Assembly: GCF_036010325.1 (NCBI RefSeq)
Contig: NZ_CP108549.1
Coordinates: 1,054,001 to 1,118,000, forward strand
Source of the DNA: Streptomyces sp. NBC_01210
GTDB lineage: Bacteria; Actinomycetota; Actinomycetes; Streptomycetales; Streptomycetaceae
Length of the DNA: 64,000 nt
Reading direction: 5' to 3'
Shown: positions 27,409 to 35,952 of the stretch, one piece after another
How positions within the stretch are numbered: the first letter of the stretch is position 1
Layout of the letters: every line of letters starts with the position of its first letter
Notes under the pieces: generated by a model
What the model saw: only the letters and a program-made list of their open reading frames with translations
What the model was told of the DNA's origin: nothing
Databases searched by the model: none
Program-made: the position numbers and the translations under genes

Positions 27409-27789
27409 CATCCTGGAGAGCACCGCGCGCTGCAGCGGCTGCACCTCGGCATGGCGGGCCCGTCCGGCGTCGGTGAGCGCGACCCGCACTCCCCGCCGGT
27501 CCTCGCTGCACATCCCGCGGGTGACAAGCCCGTCCTTCTCCAGCCGCGCCACCAGGCGCGACAGCGCGCTCTGGCTCAGGTGGACCCGGGATGCCAGCTC
27601 CTGAACACGGAAGGAACAGTCGCCGCCGTCCGACGTCTCTTCGGCGAGTACGTCGAGGACCTCGAAGTCACTGGCGCCGAGCCCGTGCTGATGCAGCTCG
27701 CGGTCGAGCTCGCAGATCGTACGGGCGTGCAGCGCAAGGACGTCCCGCCACTCCTCGACGAGCACTCGCTCGGACTTCTTTGCCGCCAT
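27388..27789 (-). CDS. MarR-family regulator
   Basis: A 133-residue winged-helix regulator with the MarR core: DFEVLDVLAEE, then QELASRVHLSQSALSRLVARLEKDGLV, here broken as recognition helix SQSALSRLVARLEKDG, and the wing DRRGVRVALTDAG. It starts at the ATG at 27787-27789. It diverges from a 14-helix drug exporter gene with 87 bp between starts, a common arrangement in which the regulator represses both genes and a toxic compound relieves repression. Two TGCA-N2-TGCA palindromes lie in that gap. Its last codons run into the tandem repeat. Confidence 0.9.
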   Translation of the reverse strand: MAAKKSERVLVEEWRDVLALHARTICELDRELHQHGLGASDFEVLDVLAEETSDGGDCSFRVQELASRVHLSQSALSRLVARLEKDGLVTRGMCSEDRRGVRVALTDAGRARHAEVQPLQRAVLSRMLSGPST

Positions 27790-27836
27790 GACCGCACGTT
27801 AGCAGAAAAGACGCACTTTGTTGCATCGGAATTAAA

Positions 27837-27861
27837 TGCACTTGCACTCAATGCATGTGCA
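27837..27861. promoter_or_regulatory. Paired TGCA-N2-TGCA palindromes, candidate MarR operator
   Basis: TGCACTTGCA at 27837-27846 and TGCATGTGCA at 27852-27861 have centres 15 bp apart in the divergent MarR/MFS promoter, followed by TGTACT as a possible -10 for the exporter gene. Confidence 0.55.
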
Positions 27862-27876
27862 TGTACTGTCCTCCTC

Positions 27877-29364
27877 ATGACCTCTCCGCTCAACGTCCCC
27901 GTAGCGCAGGAGCGCTGGAGCCCGCGGCTGTGGGGCACTCTCCTTGTGCTCTGCGCCGCGATGTTCCTCGACGCCCTCGACGTCTCGATGGTCGGCGTCG
28001 CCCTGCCCTCGATCGCGACAGATCTCCATCTGACCACCTCTGCCCTGCAATGGGTCGTCAGCGGCTACATCCTTGGATACGGCGGTCTGCTGCTGCTCGG
28101 CGGCCGCGCGGCCGACCTCCTGGGCCGGCGTCGGGTCTTCCTGATCGCGCTCGCCGTCTTCGCGCTCGCCTCGCTGCTCGGCGGACTGGTCGACTCCGGT
28201 CCGCTGCTGATCGCCAGCCGCTTCATCAAGGGTCTGAGCGCCGCGTTCACCGCCCCCGCCGGGCTCTCCATCATCACCACAACCTTCAGGGAAGGCCCTC
28301 AGCGCAACCGCGCGCTGGCCATCTACACCACCTGCGCCGCCACCGGCTTCTCGATGGGCCTGGTCCTCTCCGGACTGCTCACCGAGGTGAGCTGGCGGCT
28401 GACCATGCTGCTGCCCGCGCCCATCGCCCTGATCGCGCTGCTGGCCGGCATCAAGCTGATCCCGCAGAGCAGCCGTGAGGACTCCGGGAAGGGTTACGAC
28501 CTCCCGGGCGCCGTCACCGGCACGGCCTCGATGCTGCTGCTCGTCTTCACCGTCGTCCAGGCCCCCGAGGTGGGCTGGGCCTCGGCGCGCACCCTGCTGT
28601 CCTTCCTCGCCGTCGCCGTGCTGCTCACCGTGTTCGTCACCATCGAACGGCGCAGCTCGCACCCGCTGATCCGGTTGGGTGTGCTGCGCTCGGGGAGCCA
28701 GATCCGCGCCAACCTCGGCGCGGCCTTCTTCTTCGGCTCGTACGTCGGTTTCCAGTTCCTCGTCACTCAGTACATGCAGTCCCTGCTCGGCTGGTCGGCG
28801 CTGCAGACGGCGCTGGCCTTCCTTCCGGCGGGCGCTCTGGTGGCGCTCTCCTCGACAAAGATCGGCTCGGTCGTGGACCGGTTCGGCACACCGCGCGTGA
28901 TAGCCGCCGGCTTCACGCTGCTGGTGATCGCGTACGCGCTCTTCGTCCAGATCGACCTCACGCCGAGCTACGCCGCCGTGATCCTGCCGTCGATGCTGCT
29001 GCTCGGCGCGGCCTGCGCGCTGGTCTTCCCCTCACTCAACATCCAGGCCACCAACGGGGTGGAGGACCATGAGCAGGGCATGGTCTCCGGCCTGCTGAAC
29101 ACCTCGATCCAGGTCGGCGGCGCCATCTTCCTGGCCGTCGTCACCGCGGTGATCACGGCGGGCGGTGACAAGGGCCGCTCTCCGCAGGAGGTGCTCGACA
29201 GCTTCCGGCCCGGCCTGGTGGTGGTGACCGCGATCGCGGCAGCCGGACTACTGATCACGCTGACCGGGCTGCGGACCCGCCGTGCCGTGCCGAGTGTCCT
29301 GGTCGCGAAGTCCTCCGGACAGCCGGTTCAGGAAGAGCCCGAGCGGGTGGCGGTCGGCGACTGA
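27877..29364 (+). CDS. DHA2-type MFS drug exporter (14 helices)
   Basis: A 495-residue efflux transporter. Family motifs are LDALDVSMVGVALPSIATDL in helix 1 (motif D1), GGRAADLLGRRRVF in loop 2-3 (motif A) and GLSAAFTAPAGLS in the helix-5 region. There are fourteen hydrophobic segments and a short polar tail. It uses the proton gradient to expel hydrophobic drugs or natural products. Its start ATG at 27877 has CTCCTC rather than a clear Shine-Dalgarno upstream, and the divergent MarR repressor probably controls it. A strong hairpin follows its stop. Confidence 0.92.
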   Translation: MTSPLNVPVAQERWSPRLWGTLLVLCAAMFLDALDVSMVGVALPSIATDLHLTTSALQWVVSGYILGYGGLLLLGGRAADLLGRRRVFLIALAVFALASLLGGLVDSGPLLIASRFIKGLSAAFTAPAGLSIITTTFREGPQRNRALAIYTTCAATGFSMGLVLSGLLTEVSWRLTMLLPAPIALIALLAGIKLIPQSSREDSGKGYDLPGAVTGTASMLLLVFTVVQAPEVGWASARTLLSFLAVAVLLTVFVTIERRSSHPLIRLGVLRSGSQIRANLGAAFFFGSYVGFQFLVTQYMQSLLGWSALQTALAFLPAGALVALSSTKIGSVVDRFGTPRVIAAGFTLLVIAYALFVQIDLTPSYAAVILPSMLLLGAACALVFPSLNIQATNGVEDHEQGMVSGLLNTSIQVGGAIFLAVVTAVITAGGDKGRSPQEVLDSFRPGLVVVTAIAAAGLLITLTGLRTRRAVPSVLVAKSSGQPVQEEPERVAVGD

Positions 29365-29387
29365 CCCACACTCAGCTCTCCCGAGGG

Positions 29388-29426
29388 GGCGGCGGCCGAC
29401 GGACTCCTTGCCCGTCGGCCACCGCC
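29388..29426 (+). terminator. Strong hairpin terminator after the MFS gene
   Basis: Arms 29388-29402 and 29412-29426 pair at 14 of 15 positions (GGCGGCGGCCGACGG with CCGTCGGCCACCGCC) around a 9-base loop, 24 bp past the stop. No T-run follows, as usual in Streptomyces. Confidence 0.8.
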
Positions 29427-29442
29427 CTGTGACACTTCGGAC

Positions 29443-29718
29443 ATGGGGCGACGTACACAGGCGGAGCGGGACGCCTTGACCATCGAGACCGGATACGCGC
29501 TCCTCAGCGCGGTCCTGGTCGCGGCGGTCGTCTTCGGAGTGATCGCGGGACCGAAGCTGATGTTCGCCATGCCGTACACCGCCGAGCGCGGGCTGCTCAT
29601 CGCGGGCGGCGCGGCGGCCGCGGTCGCCTTCGTGGTGCGCGTCGTGACGGTGCTGTGGCGTTTTCCGCGTACGCCGCCTCAGCCGAGCCAGCCGGGCCGC
29701 ACCAGCCCCGACTCATAG
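29443..29718 (+). CDS. Small two-helix membrane protein (DUF6332-like)
   Basis: A 91-residue protein starting MGRRTQAERDALTIETGYA with two membrane helices (about residues 17-40 and 50-70) and a Pro/Ser tail. I recall a Streptomyces family, DUF6332, with this start and length; the function is unknown. Its 3' end overlaps the convergent response-regulator gene by 40 bp, so the tail is encoded antisense to that gene's C-terminus. The start is the ATG at 29443, just after the terminator of the exporter gene. Confidence 0.75.
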   Translation: MGRRTQAERDALTIETGYALLSAVLVAAVVFGVIAGPKLMFAMPYTAERGLLIAGGAAAAVAFVVRVVTVLWRFPRTPPQPSQPGRTSPDS

Positions 29719-30344
29719 GCCAGCACGACGAGTTGGGCCCGGTCGCGGGCGCCGAGCTTCACCATCGTGCGGCTCACATGAGTCTTGGCGGTGAGCGGGC
29801 TGACGACAAGCCGGCGGGCGATCTCCTCATTGGAGAGGCCGATGCCGACCAGGGCCATCACCTCCCGCTCCCGTTCGGTGAGTTCGGCGAGGCCCTCGGC
29901 GTCCGTGGGTGCTTTGGAGCGGGCAGCGAACTCCGCGATCAGACGCCGCGTCACTCCCGGCGACAGCAGCGCGTCCCCGTGCACCACCGCCCGTACCGCA
30001 CGCAGCAATTCCTCCGGCTCGGTGTCCTTGACCAGAAAGCCCGAAGCACCGGAGCGGATCGCCTCGAAGACGTACTCGTCGAGCTCGAAGGTGGTGAGCA
30101 TGACCACCTTCACCCCGTTCAGCCGCTCGTCCTCGGTGATCCGGCGGGTGGCGGCGAGACCGTCGAGCAGCGGCATGCGGATGTCCATCAGCACCACGTC
30201 GGGGCGCAGTTCACGCACCAGCCGCACCGCCTCCTCGCCGTCACCGGCCTCGCCCGCCACCCCGATGTCCTGCTGGGCGTCGAGCAACGCCCGGAATCCT
30301 GCCCTGACCAGCAGCTGGTCGTCGGCGAGCAGTACGCGGATCAC
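29679..30344 (-). CDS. NarL/LuxR-type response regulator
   Basis: A 221-residue two-component regulator. The receiver domain has the acidic pair in LLADDQ, the phosphoacceptor Asp in VVLMDIRMPLLDG, the Thr in MLTTFELDEYV and the Lys in GFLVKDT. The C-terminal LuxR HTH shows LTEREREVMALVGIGLSNEEIA, split here at GIG, and VSPLTAKTHVSRTMVKLGA. Its ATG overlaps the stop of the histidine kinase gene by 4 bp, so the two are made as one unit. Confidence 0.95.
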   Translation of the reverse strand: MIRVLLADDQLLVRAGFRALLDAQQDIGVAGEAGDGEEAVRLVRELRPDVVLMDIRMPLLDGLAATRRITEDERLNGVKVVMLTTFELDEYVFEAIRSGASGFLVKDTEPEELLRAVRAVVHGDALLSPGVTRRLIAEFAARSKAPTDAEGLAELTEREREVMALVGIGLSNEEIARRLVVSPLTAKTHVSRTMVKLGARDRAQLVVLAYESGLVRPGWLG

Positions 30345-31567
30345 ATCGTCTCCTTCGGCCGCACAGGAAGCTCCGCCCGTACCCGGAAGCCGCCGCCCGG
30401 GCGCGGGCCCGCATCGATCGTGCCACCGAGGGTGGCGGCACGCTCCCGCATTCCGACAAGGCCGTTGCCGCTGCCGCCCGCGTCCGAGCCGGTGGCCGGT
30501 CCTTCGTCGTCGATCCGGAGGTCGAGGCGGCCGGGCGCATAGCCGATCCGTACCCGCGCGGTGCGCGAGCCCGAGTGACGTACGACGTTGGTGAGCGCTT
30601 CCTGGACGATCCGGAAGGCGGCGAGATCCGTGCCGGGCGGGAGGGCGGTCCGGTCGCCGTCCGTCTCGACCTCGACGCTCAGTCCGGCACTCGCGGCCTG
30701 TTCGACGAGTTCGGGCAGCCGGTCGAGGCCGGGCGCGGGTGCGCGTGGGGCATCTCCCGGCGTACGCAGTGTGTCGAGGACCTGCCGCACCTCGCCCAGC
30801 GCCTCCTTGCTGGCCGCCTTGATGGTGGTGAGCGCGGTGCGGGCCTGCTCGGGGTTGGTGTCGAGCAGCGCGAGGCCCACCCCCGCCTGGACATTGATGA
30901 CCGAGATGGAGTGCGCCAGGACGTCGTGCAACTCGCGGGCTATCCGCAGCCGCTCCTCGTCGGCGCGGCGTTTCTCGGCGGCGGCGCGCTCGATACGCTC
31001 ACGGGCCCAGACCTCGCGTCGGACACGTACGAGCTCCGAGGCCGCGAGGACGGCCACCACCCAGGCCGCGATGACCAGCTCCTGCGCCCAGGGCGCGGCC
31101 TTGTCGCCGTGCGGCGGCAGATCGGCGTACAGCCAGTGGGCAATCAGCAGATGACCGACCCAGAGGCCGCCGACGGCCCACCAGGCGGCACGCCGGTGCC
31201 CGGAGGTGACGGCGGCGAAAGCGCCGACCGCGACGGTGAGGAAGACCGGGCCGTTCGGATAGCCCGCGGCGAAGTAGGCCAGCGCTGTCGCGGCCGCGCC
31301 GAAGACGGCGACGACGGGCCACCGGTTGCGCAGCAGCAGGAACGCCGGTCCCGCGAGCAGCAACACCCGCGCGAAGGCGTCGAGCGCCTCACGGTGCTGG
31401 CCCTGGGCGGCGAAATTCGACCCCATCAGCACGAACACGGCCAGCACGAGGGTCGATGGCCAGGGCACCCTTGCGTTGTTCCGCCGTGCCTCCCAGTGAC
31501 GCAACGGCGGTGGTCCGCCCTGTGCCCAGGGGGAACCACCGCAGTTCCGGGTGCGCTGCTCTTCCAT
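30341..31567 (-). CDS. Sensor histidine kinase (HisKA_3, NarX-like)
   Basis: A 408-residue membrane kinase. Four to five hydrophobic segments (about residues 38-190) form the sensing region with no large extracytoplasmic domain. Then come a coiled linker and the dimerisation/phosphoacceptor helix with the His in IARELHDVLAHSISVINVQ. The ATPase has the N box EALTNVVRHS and the G box GNGLVGMRERA. It phosphorylates the response regulator encoded immediately downstream. Short-loop kinases of this type often sense membrane or cell-wall stress. The MEEQRTRNCGG start is the ATG at 31565-31567. Confidence 0.93.
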   Translation of the reverse strand: MEEQRTRNCGGSPWAQGGPPPLRHWEARRNNARVPWPSTLVLAVFVLMGSNFAAQGQHREALDAFARVLLLAGPAFLLLRNRWPVVAVFGAAATALAYFAAGYPNGPVFLTVAVGAFAAVTSGHRRAAWWAVGGLWVGHLLIAHWLYADLPPHGDKAAPWAQELVIAAWVVAVLAASELVRVRREVWARERIERAAAEKRRADEERLRIARELHDVLAHSISVINVQAGVGLALLDTNPEQARTALTTIKAASKEALGEVRQVLDTLRTPGDAPRAPAPGLDRLPELVEQAASAGLSVEVETDGDRTALPPGTDLAAFRIVQEALTNVVRHSGSRTARVRIGYAPGRLDLRIDDEGPATGSDAGGSGNGLVGMRERAATLGGTIDAGPRPGGGFRVRAELPVRPKETM

Positions 31568-31683
31568 ACCGGCAACGCTAGACCGGGGCCGGGGCGGCGG
31601 GCGTCAGCCAGGCGTGGCGATCACACATACTCCCTGCGCAGTACGGCGACGGGGGCCGACGCCTCCTGGAGCCCGACGGGTCC

Positions 31684-32379
31684 CTACCGGTGCCGCAGTC
31701 CGACCTCGTGCGCGAGGCGGGCCGCGGCCTGGCCGAAGAAGACGGCCCGCTCCTCGACGACCCGGTTGAACTGGCCGAAGAGCTCGAAGGAGATGAGGCC
31801 GAAGAGCTGGGACCACGCGGCCACCAGGGCCACCACGACGGCGGGCGGCAGGTCGGGGGCGATAGCGGCGGTGAGCCGGTGCGCTTCGGGGCGCAGTTCC
31901 TCGGCGAGCGGCGGCAGCGCGATGCCGCCCGAGCGGTGGGCGTCGCGGGCGACGGAGATCAGCGCGAGGCCGACGCGGGAGGCGGGTCCGACAGTGTCCT
32001 GGGGCGCGGTGTAGCCGGGGACCGGAGAGCCGTAGATCAGGGCGTACTCATGAGGGTGGGCGAGGGCCCAGGCGCGTACGGCCGAACAGATCGCGATCCA
32101 GCGGGCGGGGTGGTCGTCCGGGTCCGGGGCAGCGGCGAGGGCGGTCGCGGCCGCGGCGCCGACCGCATCGTAGGCGTCGACGATGAGGGCGGTCAGCAGA
32201 TCGTCACGGCTCGGGAAGTAGCGGTAGAGAGCGGAGGACACCATGCCCAGCTCGCGGGCGACAGCACGCAGGGAGAGCTTCGCCGCTCCCTCGGCCGCGA
32301 GCTGTTTGCGAGCCTCGTCCTTGATGGCTGCGGTGACTTCGATACGGGCCCGTTCCCTGGCCCCACGGATCGTGGACAT
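31684..32379 (-). CDS. TetR-family regulator
   Basis: A 231-residue regulator. The HTH is LSLRAVARELGMVSSALYRYF with the following PSRDDLLTALIVDAYDAVG. The C-terminal domain has AWALAHPHEYALIYGSPVPGY, split here after ALIYG, a signature of the TetR_C_33/WHG group. It starts at the ATG at 32377-32379, MSTIRGARERARIEV; upstream in-frame codons to 32427 overlap the operator and are rejected. It diverges from a deazaflavin-type oxidoreductase gene. Two copies of AGAGCA-N-TGCTCT in the shared promoter point to repression of both genes. Confidence 0.9.
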   Translation of the reverse strand: MSTIRGARERARIEVTAAIKDEARKQLAAEGAAKLSLRAVARELGMVSSALYRYFPSRDDLLTALIVDAYDAVGAAAATALAAAPDPDDHPARWIAICSAVRAWALAHPHEYALIYGSPVPGYTAPQDTVGPASRVGLALISVARDAHRSGGIALPPLAEELRPEAHRLTAAIAPDLPPAVVVALVAAWSQLFGLISFELFGQFNRVVEERAVFFGQAAARLAHEVGLRHR

Positions 32380-32420
32380 GAGGTGCAGTCTTTCACGTTT
32401 CGGAGCACTGACCAACAACG

Positions 32421-32433
32421 AGAGCACTGCTCT
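32421..32433. promoter_or_regulatory. TetR operator copy 1
   Basis: AGAGCA-C-TGCTCT, a perfect 13-bp palindrome located 42 bp upstream of the TetR start codon. Confidence 0.7.
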
Positions 32434-32458
32434 TGCTTTGGATCACCGATCAGGTGCA

Positions 32459-32487
32459 CACTGCTCTCAAGCGAGAGCAGTGCTCTC
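32459..32487. promoter_or_regulatory. TetR operator copy 2, nested palindromes over the promoter
   Basis: A 15-bp perfect palindrome GAGAGCA-G-TGCTCTC (32473-32487) matches copy 1. It also pairs with CACTGCTCTC at 32459-32468 as a 10-bp inverted repeat with a 4-base centre. TATGAT, a good -10 box, begins at 32490, so a bound repressor would cover the promoter. Confidence 0.72.
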
Positions 32488-32520
32488 TCTATGATTCTCT
32501 CGACACCACTGGAGATCACC

Positions 32521-32970
32521 ATGTCGCAGGCGCACTACATCAAGCCCGGCCGCTTCGACAACATCGTCAACGGCACCATCGGCTGGCTGACCCGACGCGG
32601 CGTCAGCCTGATGGGCACCGCGGAGCTCTCCGTACGCGGCCGCACCAGCGGCGAATGGCGACGCATCCCGGTCAACCCGCTCCCCTACGAGGGCGGCCCG
32701 TATCTGATCTCCGCCCGCGGCCACTCCCAGTGGGTCCGCAATCTGCGCGCCGCGGGCGGCGGGCAGCTCCAAGTCGGCCGCAAGACCCAGCAGTTCACCG
32801 CGGTGGAGCTGGCCGACGAGGAGAAGCCCGTGCTGCTGCGCACCTACCTCGAGCGCTGGGGCTGGGAGGTCGGCCGGTTCTTCGGCGACGTCAACGCCAA
32901 GTCCACGGACGAGGAGCTGCTCGCCGCGGCGCACAAGCACCCCGTCTTCCGGATCACCGTGACCAAGTGA
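32521..32970 (+). CDS. Deazaflavin-dependent nitroreductase family protein (DDN-like)
   Basis: A 149-residue split-barrel protein of the nitroreductase/quinone reductase group that uses F420 or a related cofactor. The motif TAELSVRGRTSGEWRRIPV, interrupted here at the RGRTSG turn, and the loop ISARGHSQWVRNLRA are typical of the phosphate and cofactor-binding strands. It ends in PVFRITVTK. The reaction is likely reduction of a quinone or an imported aromatic compound. It is controlled by the divergent TetR repressor, judging by the two operator copies. The ATG at 32521 is the first codon of the family alignment as I recall it. Confidence 0.85.
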   Translation: MSQAHYIKPGRFDNIVNGTIGWLTRRGVSLMGTAELSVRGRTSGEWRRIPVNPLPYEGGPYLISARGHSQWVRNLRAAGGGQLQVGRKTQQFTAVELADEEKPVLLRTYLERWGWEVGRFFGDVNAKSTDEELLAAAHKHPVFRITVTK

Positions 32971-32985
32971 CACCGGGCCGGGCGA

Positions 32986-33057
32986 CACCGTGACACAGTG
33001 CAACACCGTGAGACAGGGCAACACCCTGTCACCGGGCGACAGCGTGACACAGGCGCC
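32986..33057. repeat. Four copies of an 18-bp tandem repeat
   Basis: Units start at 32986, 33004, 33022 and 33040, with consensus CACCGTGACACAGGGCAA. They lie directly behind the oxidoreductase stop, at a convergent junction. The last codons of that gene (CACCGTGACCAAG) resemble a further degenerate unit. Confidence 0.85.
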
Positions 33058-33136
33058 GGGCGATACCCGGCTCAGGGCGGCCGGGGTGGGACGGGCCCGG
33101 ACGGCCCGAACGGTTCGGGGCAGCCCGGGCAGCCCG

Positions 33137-34354
33137 TCAGGCGCGCCGGTCCATCATTTCCAGTGCCCGCCGCGCCACCGCATGCGTACGCACCAGACCG
33201 GCCAGCGTCGTCGATCCCCGCGTAATGTCCGCGAACGCCTTCCACGCCGGCCGCAAACCGGTGATCGCCGCATGCAGCAGCCCCGGACGCCGCTCGAAGA
33301 TCGCGAGCATCCGCCGCCCGACCCCCATCTCCACACCCAGCCCGGCCTTGATCGCGAACGCGTAGTTCAGCGCCTGCCGACGGGCGTCCACGGCATCGTG
33401 GGCCTCAGAGATCCGTACGGCCCACTCCCCCGCGAGCCGCCCCGACCGCAGCGCGAAGGAGATGCCCTCCCGGGTCCACGGCTCGAGCAGCCCGGCGGCG
33501 TCCCCGCACACCAGCACCCGCCCGCGCGACAGCGGCGAGTCGTCGCTGCGGCACCGGGTCAGATGCCCCGAGGAGATCGCCGGCTCGAATCCCGCGAGCC
33601 CCAGGCGAGCGATGAAGTCCTCCAGATAGCGCTTGGTCGCCGTGCCCTCGCCTCGGGCCGAGATCACTCCGACCGTCAGCGTCCGCCCCTTGGGGAACAC
33701 CCAGCCGTAACTCCCGGGCATCGGCCCCCAGTCGATGAGCACCCGGCCCGCCCAGTCCTCGGCCACCGTCGCCGGCACCGGGATCTCCGCCTCGAGGCCG
33801 AGATCGACCTGGTCGAGCTTCACCCCGACATGCGCGCCTATCCGGCTGGCGCTGCCGTCCGCGCCCACGACCGCACGCGCCAGCACGGTCTCGCCGTCGG
33901 CGAGCACCACGGCGACCGTGCGCCGGTCCGGGACGGCAGGGCCGTGCTGCTCGACGCGGGAGACGGTCGCGCCGGTACGCAGCACGACGCCGGCCTTCTG
34001 CGCCTGCTCCACAAGAGCGGCGTCGAACTCGGGTCGGTTGATGAGCCCGAAGAGCATCCGCTTGGAGCGGCGGGTACGGGCCAGCTTGCCGTTCAGAGAG
34101 AAGGTGACGGCGTGCACCCTGTCCTGCAGCGGCAGTTCGAAGCCTGGCGGGAGGCTGTCGCGCGAGGGGCCGATGATCCCTCCGCCGCATGTCTTGTAGC
34201 GGGGCAATTCCGACTTCTCCAACAGGAGCACCTGGCGGCCCGCGACCGCCGCCGCATAGGCCGCCGAAGCGCCCGCGGGCCCGCCGCCGACCACGACGAC
34301 ATCCCACACCGGCTCGCCGTACTCACCTACGGCATCTGCGTTCTCGCTGCTCAC
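33137..34354 (-). CDS. Geranylgeranyl reductase family FAD-dependent oxidoreductase
   Basis: A 405-residue flavoprotein of the GGR/PHBH fold. The FAD motif is VVVVGGGPAGASAAYAAA. The family Cys motif is YKTCGGG, and the second FAD site is CGDAAGLLEPWTREGI. Members reduce isoprenoid double bonds (geranylgeranyl lipids, menaquinone tails). The GTG at 34352-34354 opens on VSSENADA, which I recall as the usual Streptomyces start; an ATG 12 codons earlier is possible. It diverges from the dipeptidase gene with 145 bp between starts. Confidence 0.88.
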   Translation of the reverse strand: MSSENADAVGEYGEPVWDVVVVGGGPAGASAAYAAAVAGRQVLLLEKSELPRYKTCGGGIIGPSRDSLPPGFELPLQDRVHAVTFSLNGKLARTRRSKRMLFGLINRPEFDAALVEQAQKAGVVLRTGATVSRVEQHGPAVPDRRTVAVVLADGETVLARAVVGADGSASRIGAHVGVKLDQVDLGLEAEIPVPATVAEDWAGRVLIDWGPMPGSYGWVFPKGRTLTVGVISARGEGTATKRYLEDFIARLGLAGFEPAISSGHLTRCRSDDSPLSRGRVLVCGDAAGLLEPWTREGISFALRSGRLAGEWAVRISEAHDAVDARRQALNYAFAIKAGLGVEMGVGRRMLAIFERRPGLLHAAITGLRPAWKAFADITRGSTTLAGLVRTHAVARRALEMMDRRA

Positions 34355-34499
34355 GATCTGCTTCTGCTCCCGATCCGACGCATGATCCACGCTCTCGACG
34401 GCATCCTACGGCGCGGTCGCTTCCCGCCCCTGTGCGAGGATCAACCACACATTCGCCGTACACACACCGCACAACGTCGCACCCACGAGGAGCGTGCCC

Positions 34500-35864
34500 A
34501 TGACCGTCAATCCGATCGCCGAGACCATTGCCTCCTTTATGCCCCGCGCCCAGGCGGAGCTCACGGAGCTGGTGGCCTTCCAATCGGTGGCGGACGAGGC
34601 CGTGGCGCCGAAGAGCGAGTGCGAGGCCGCCGCGAACTGGGTGGCCGGTGCGCTGCGCGCCGAGGGATTCCAGGATGTCGCGCTCCTGGACACCCCTGAC
34701 GGTTCGCAGTCGGTGTACGGGCTGCTGCCCGGCCCGGAGGGTGCGCCGACGGTGCTGCTGTACGCGCATTACGACGTGCAGCCGAAGCTGGACGAGTCCG
34801 CGTGGGTGACCCCGCCGTTCGAGCTGACCGAGCGGGACAGCCGCTGGTACGGGCGTGGCGCCGCCGACTGCAAGGGCGGCTTCATCATGCACCTGCTCGC
34901 CCTGCGCGGCCTCAAGGCGAACGGCGGCGTACCGGTGAGCATCAAGGTGATCGTGGAGGGCTCTGAGGAGCAGGGCACGGGTGGTCTTGAGCAGTACGCC
35001 GAGGCGCACCCGGAGCTGCTGACGGCCGACGCCGTCGTGATCGGCGACACCGGGAACTTCCGGGTGGGCCTGCCGACGGTGACGGCGACGCTGCGCGGTA
35101 TGACGATGATCCGGGTCCAGGTCGACACTCTCGAGGGCAATCTGCACTCGGGCCAGTTCGGCGGCGCCGCGCCCGACGCGCTGGCCGCGCTCATCCGCGT
35201 ACTCGATTCGCTGCGCGCCGAGGACGGTTCCACGGTGGTCGACGGGCTCACCGCGGACTCGGCCTGGGAGGGGCTGCAGTACCCGGAGGGCGAGTTCCGC
35301 AAGGACGCCAAGGTCCTCGACGGTGTCGGCCTGATCGGCAGCGGCACGGTCGCCGACCGTATCTGGGCGCGCCCCGCCGTCACCGTGATCGGCATCGACT
35401 GCCACCCGGTGGCCGGTGCGACCCCCTCCATCCCGGCGACCGCCCGGGCGCAGATCAGCCTGCGGGTGCCGCCCGGCCAGGACGCGGCCGAGGCGACCAA
35501 GCTGCTGTTCGCACACATCGAGAAGCACACTCCGTGGAACGCCCGCGTCACGCTCGAGCAGGTGGGCCAGGGCCAGCCGTTCCGGGCGGACGTCTCCAGC
35601 CCGGCGTACACCTCGATGGCCGACGCGATGCGCATCGCGTACCCGGGCGAGGAGATGCAGTCCGCCGGCATGGGCGGCTCGATCCCGCTGTGCAACACGC
35701 TCGCCGCGCTCTACCCCCAGGCGGAGATCCTGCTGATCGGCCTGAGCGAGCCCGAGGCACAGATCCATGCGGTGAACGAGTCGGTGTCGCCCGAGGAGCT
35801 GGAGCGGCTGTCCGTCGCCGAGGCCCTCTTCCTGGTCAACTACGCCGAGTCCAAGAAGGCTTGA
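34500..35864 (+). CDS. M20-family dipeptidase
   Basis: A 454-residue metallopeptidase. The two-zinc site is visible as the His/Asp in LYAHYDVQP, the bridging Asp in GRGAADCKGG, the Glu pair in VEGSEEQGTGG, Asp in VIGDTGN and the last His in QIHAVNES. The dimerisation domain starts near LEGNLHSGQFGG. It hydrolyses dipeptides or short acyl-amino acids in the cytosol. GAGGAG ends 8 bases before ATG 34500, which decides the start over a GTG two codons earlier. No operon partner is evident. Confidence 0.92.
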   Translation: MTVNPIAETIASFMPRAQAELTELVAFQSVADEAVAPKSECEAAANWVAGALRAEGFQDVALLDTPDGSQSVYGLLPGPEGAPTVLLYAHYDVQPKLDESAWVTPPFELTERDSRWYGRGAADCKGGFIMHLLALRGLKANGGVPVSIKVIVEGSEEQGTGGLEQYAEAHPELLTADAVVIGDTGNFRVGLPTVTATLRGMTMIRVQVDTLEGNLHSGQFGGAAPDALAALIRVLDSLRAEDGSTVVDGLTADSAWEGLQYPEGEFRKDAKVLDGVGLIGSGTVADRIWARPAVTVIGIDCHPVAGATPSIPATARAQISLRVPPGQDAAEATKLLFAHIEKHTPWNARVTLEQVGQGQPFRADVSSPAYTSMADAMRIAYPGEEMQSAGMGGSIPLCNTLAALYPQAEILLIGLSEPEAQIHAVNESVSPEELERLSVAEALFLVNYAESKKA

Positions 35865-35952
35865 GCGCTCGGCGGCGATCGCGGAGAAGGTAGATCCGTG
35901 CGGGTCCGGCACGACGGTGACCAGTTGACTCCGGACGCGGGGATGTTGCGCG

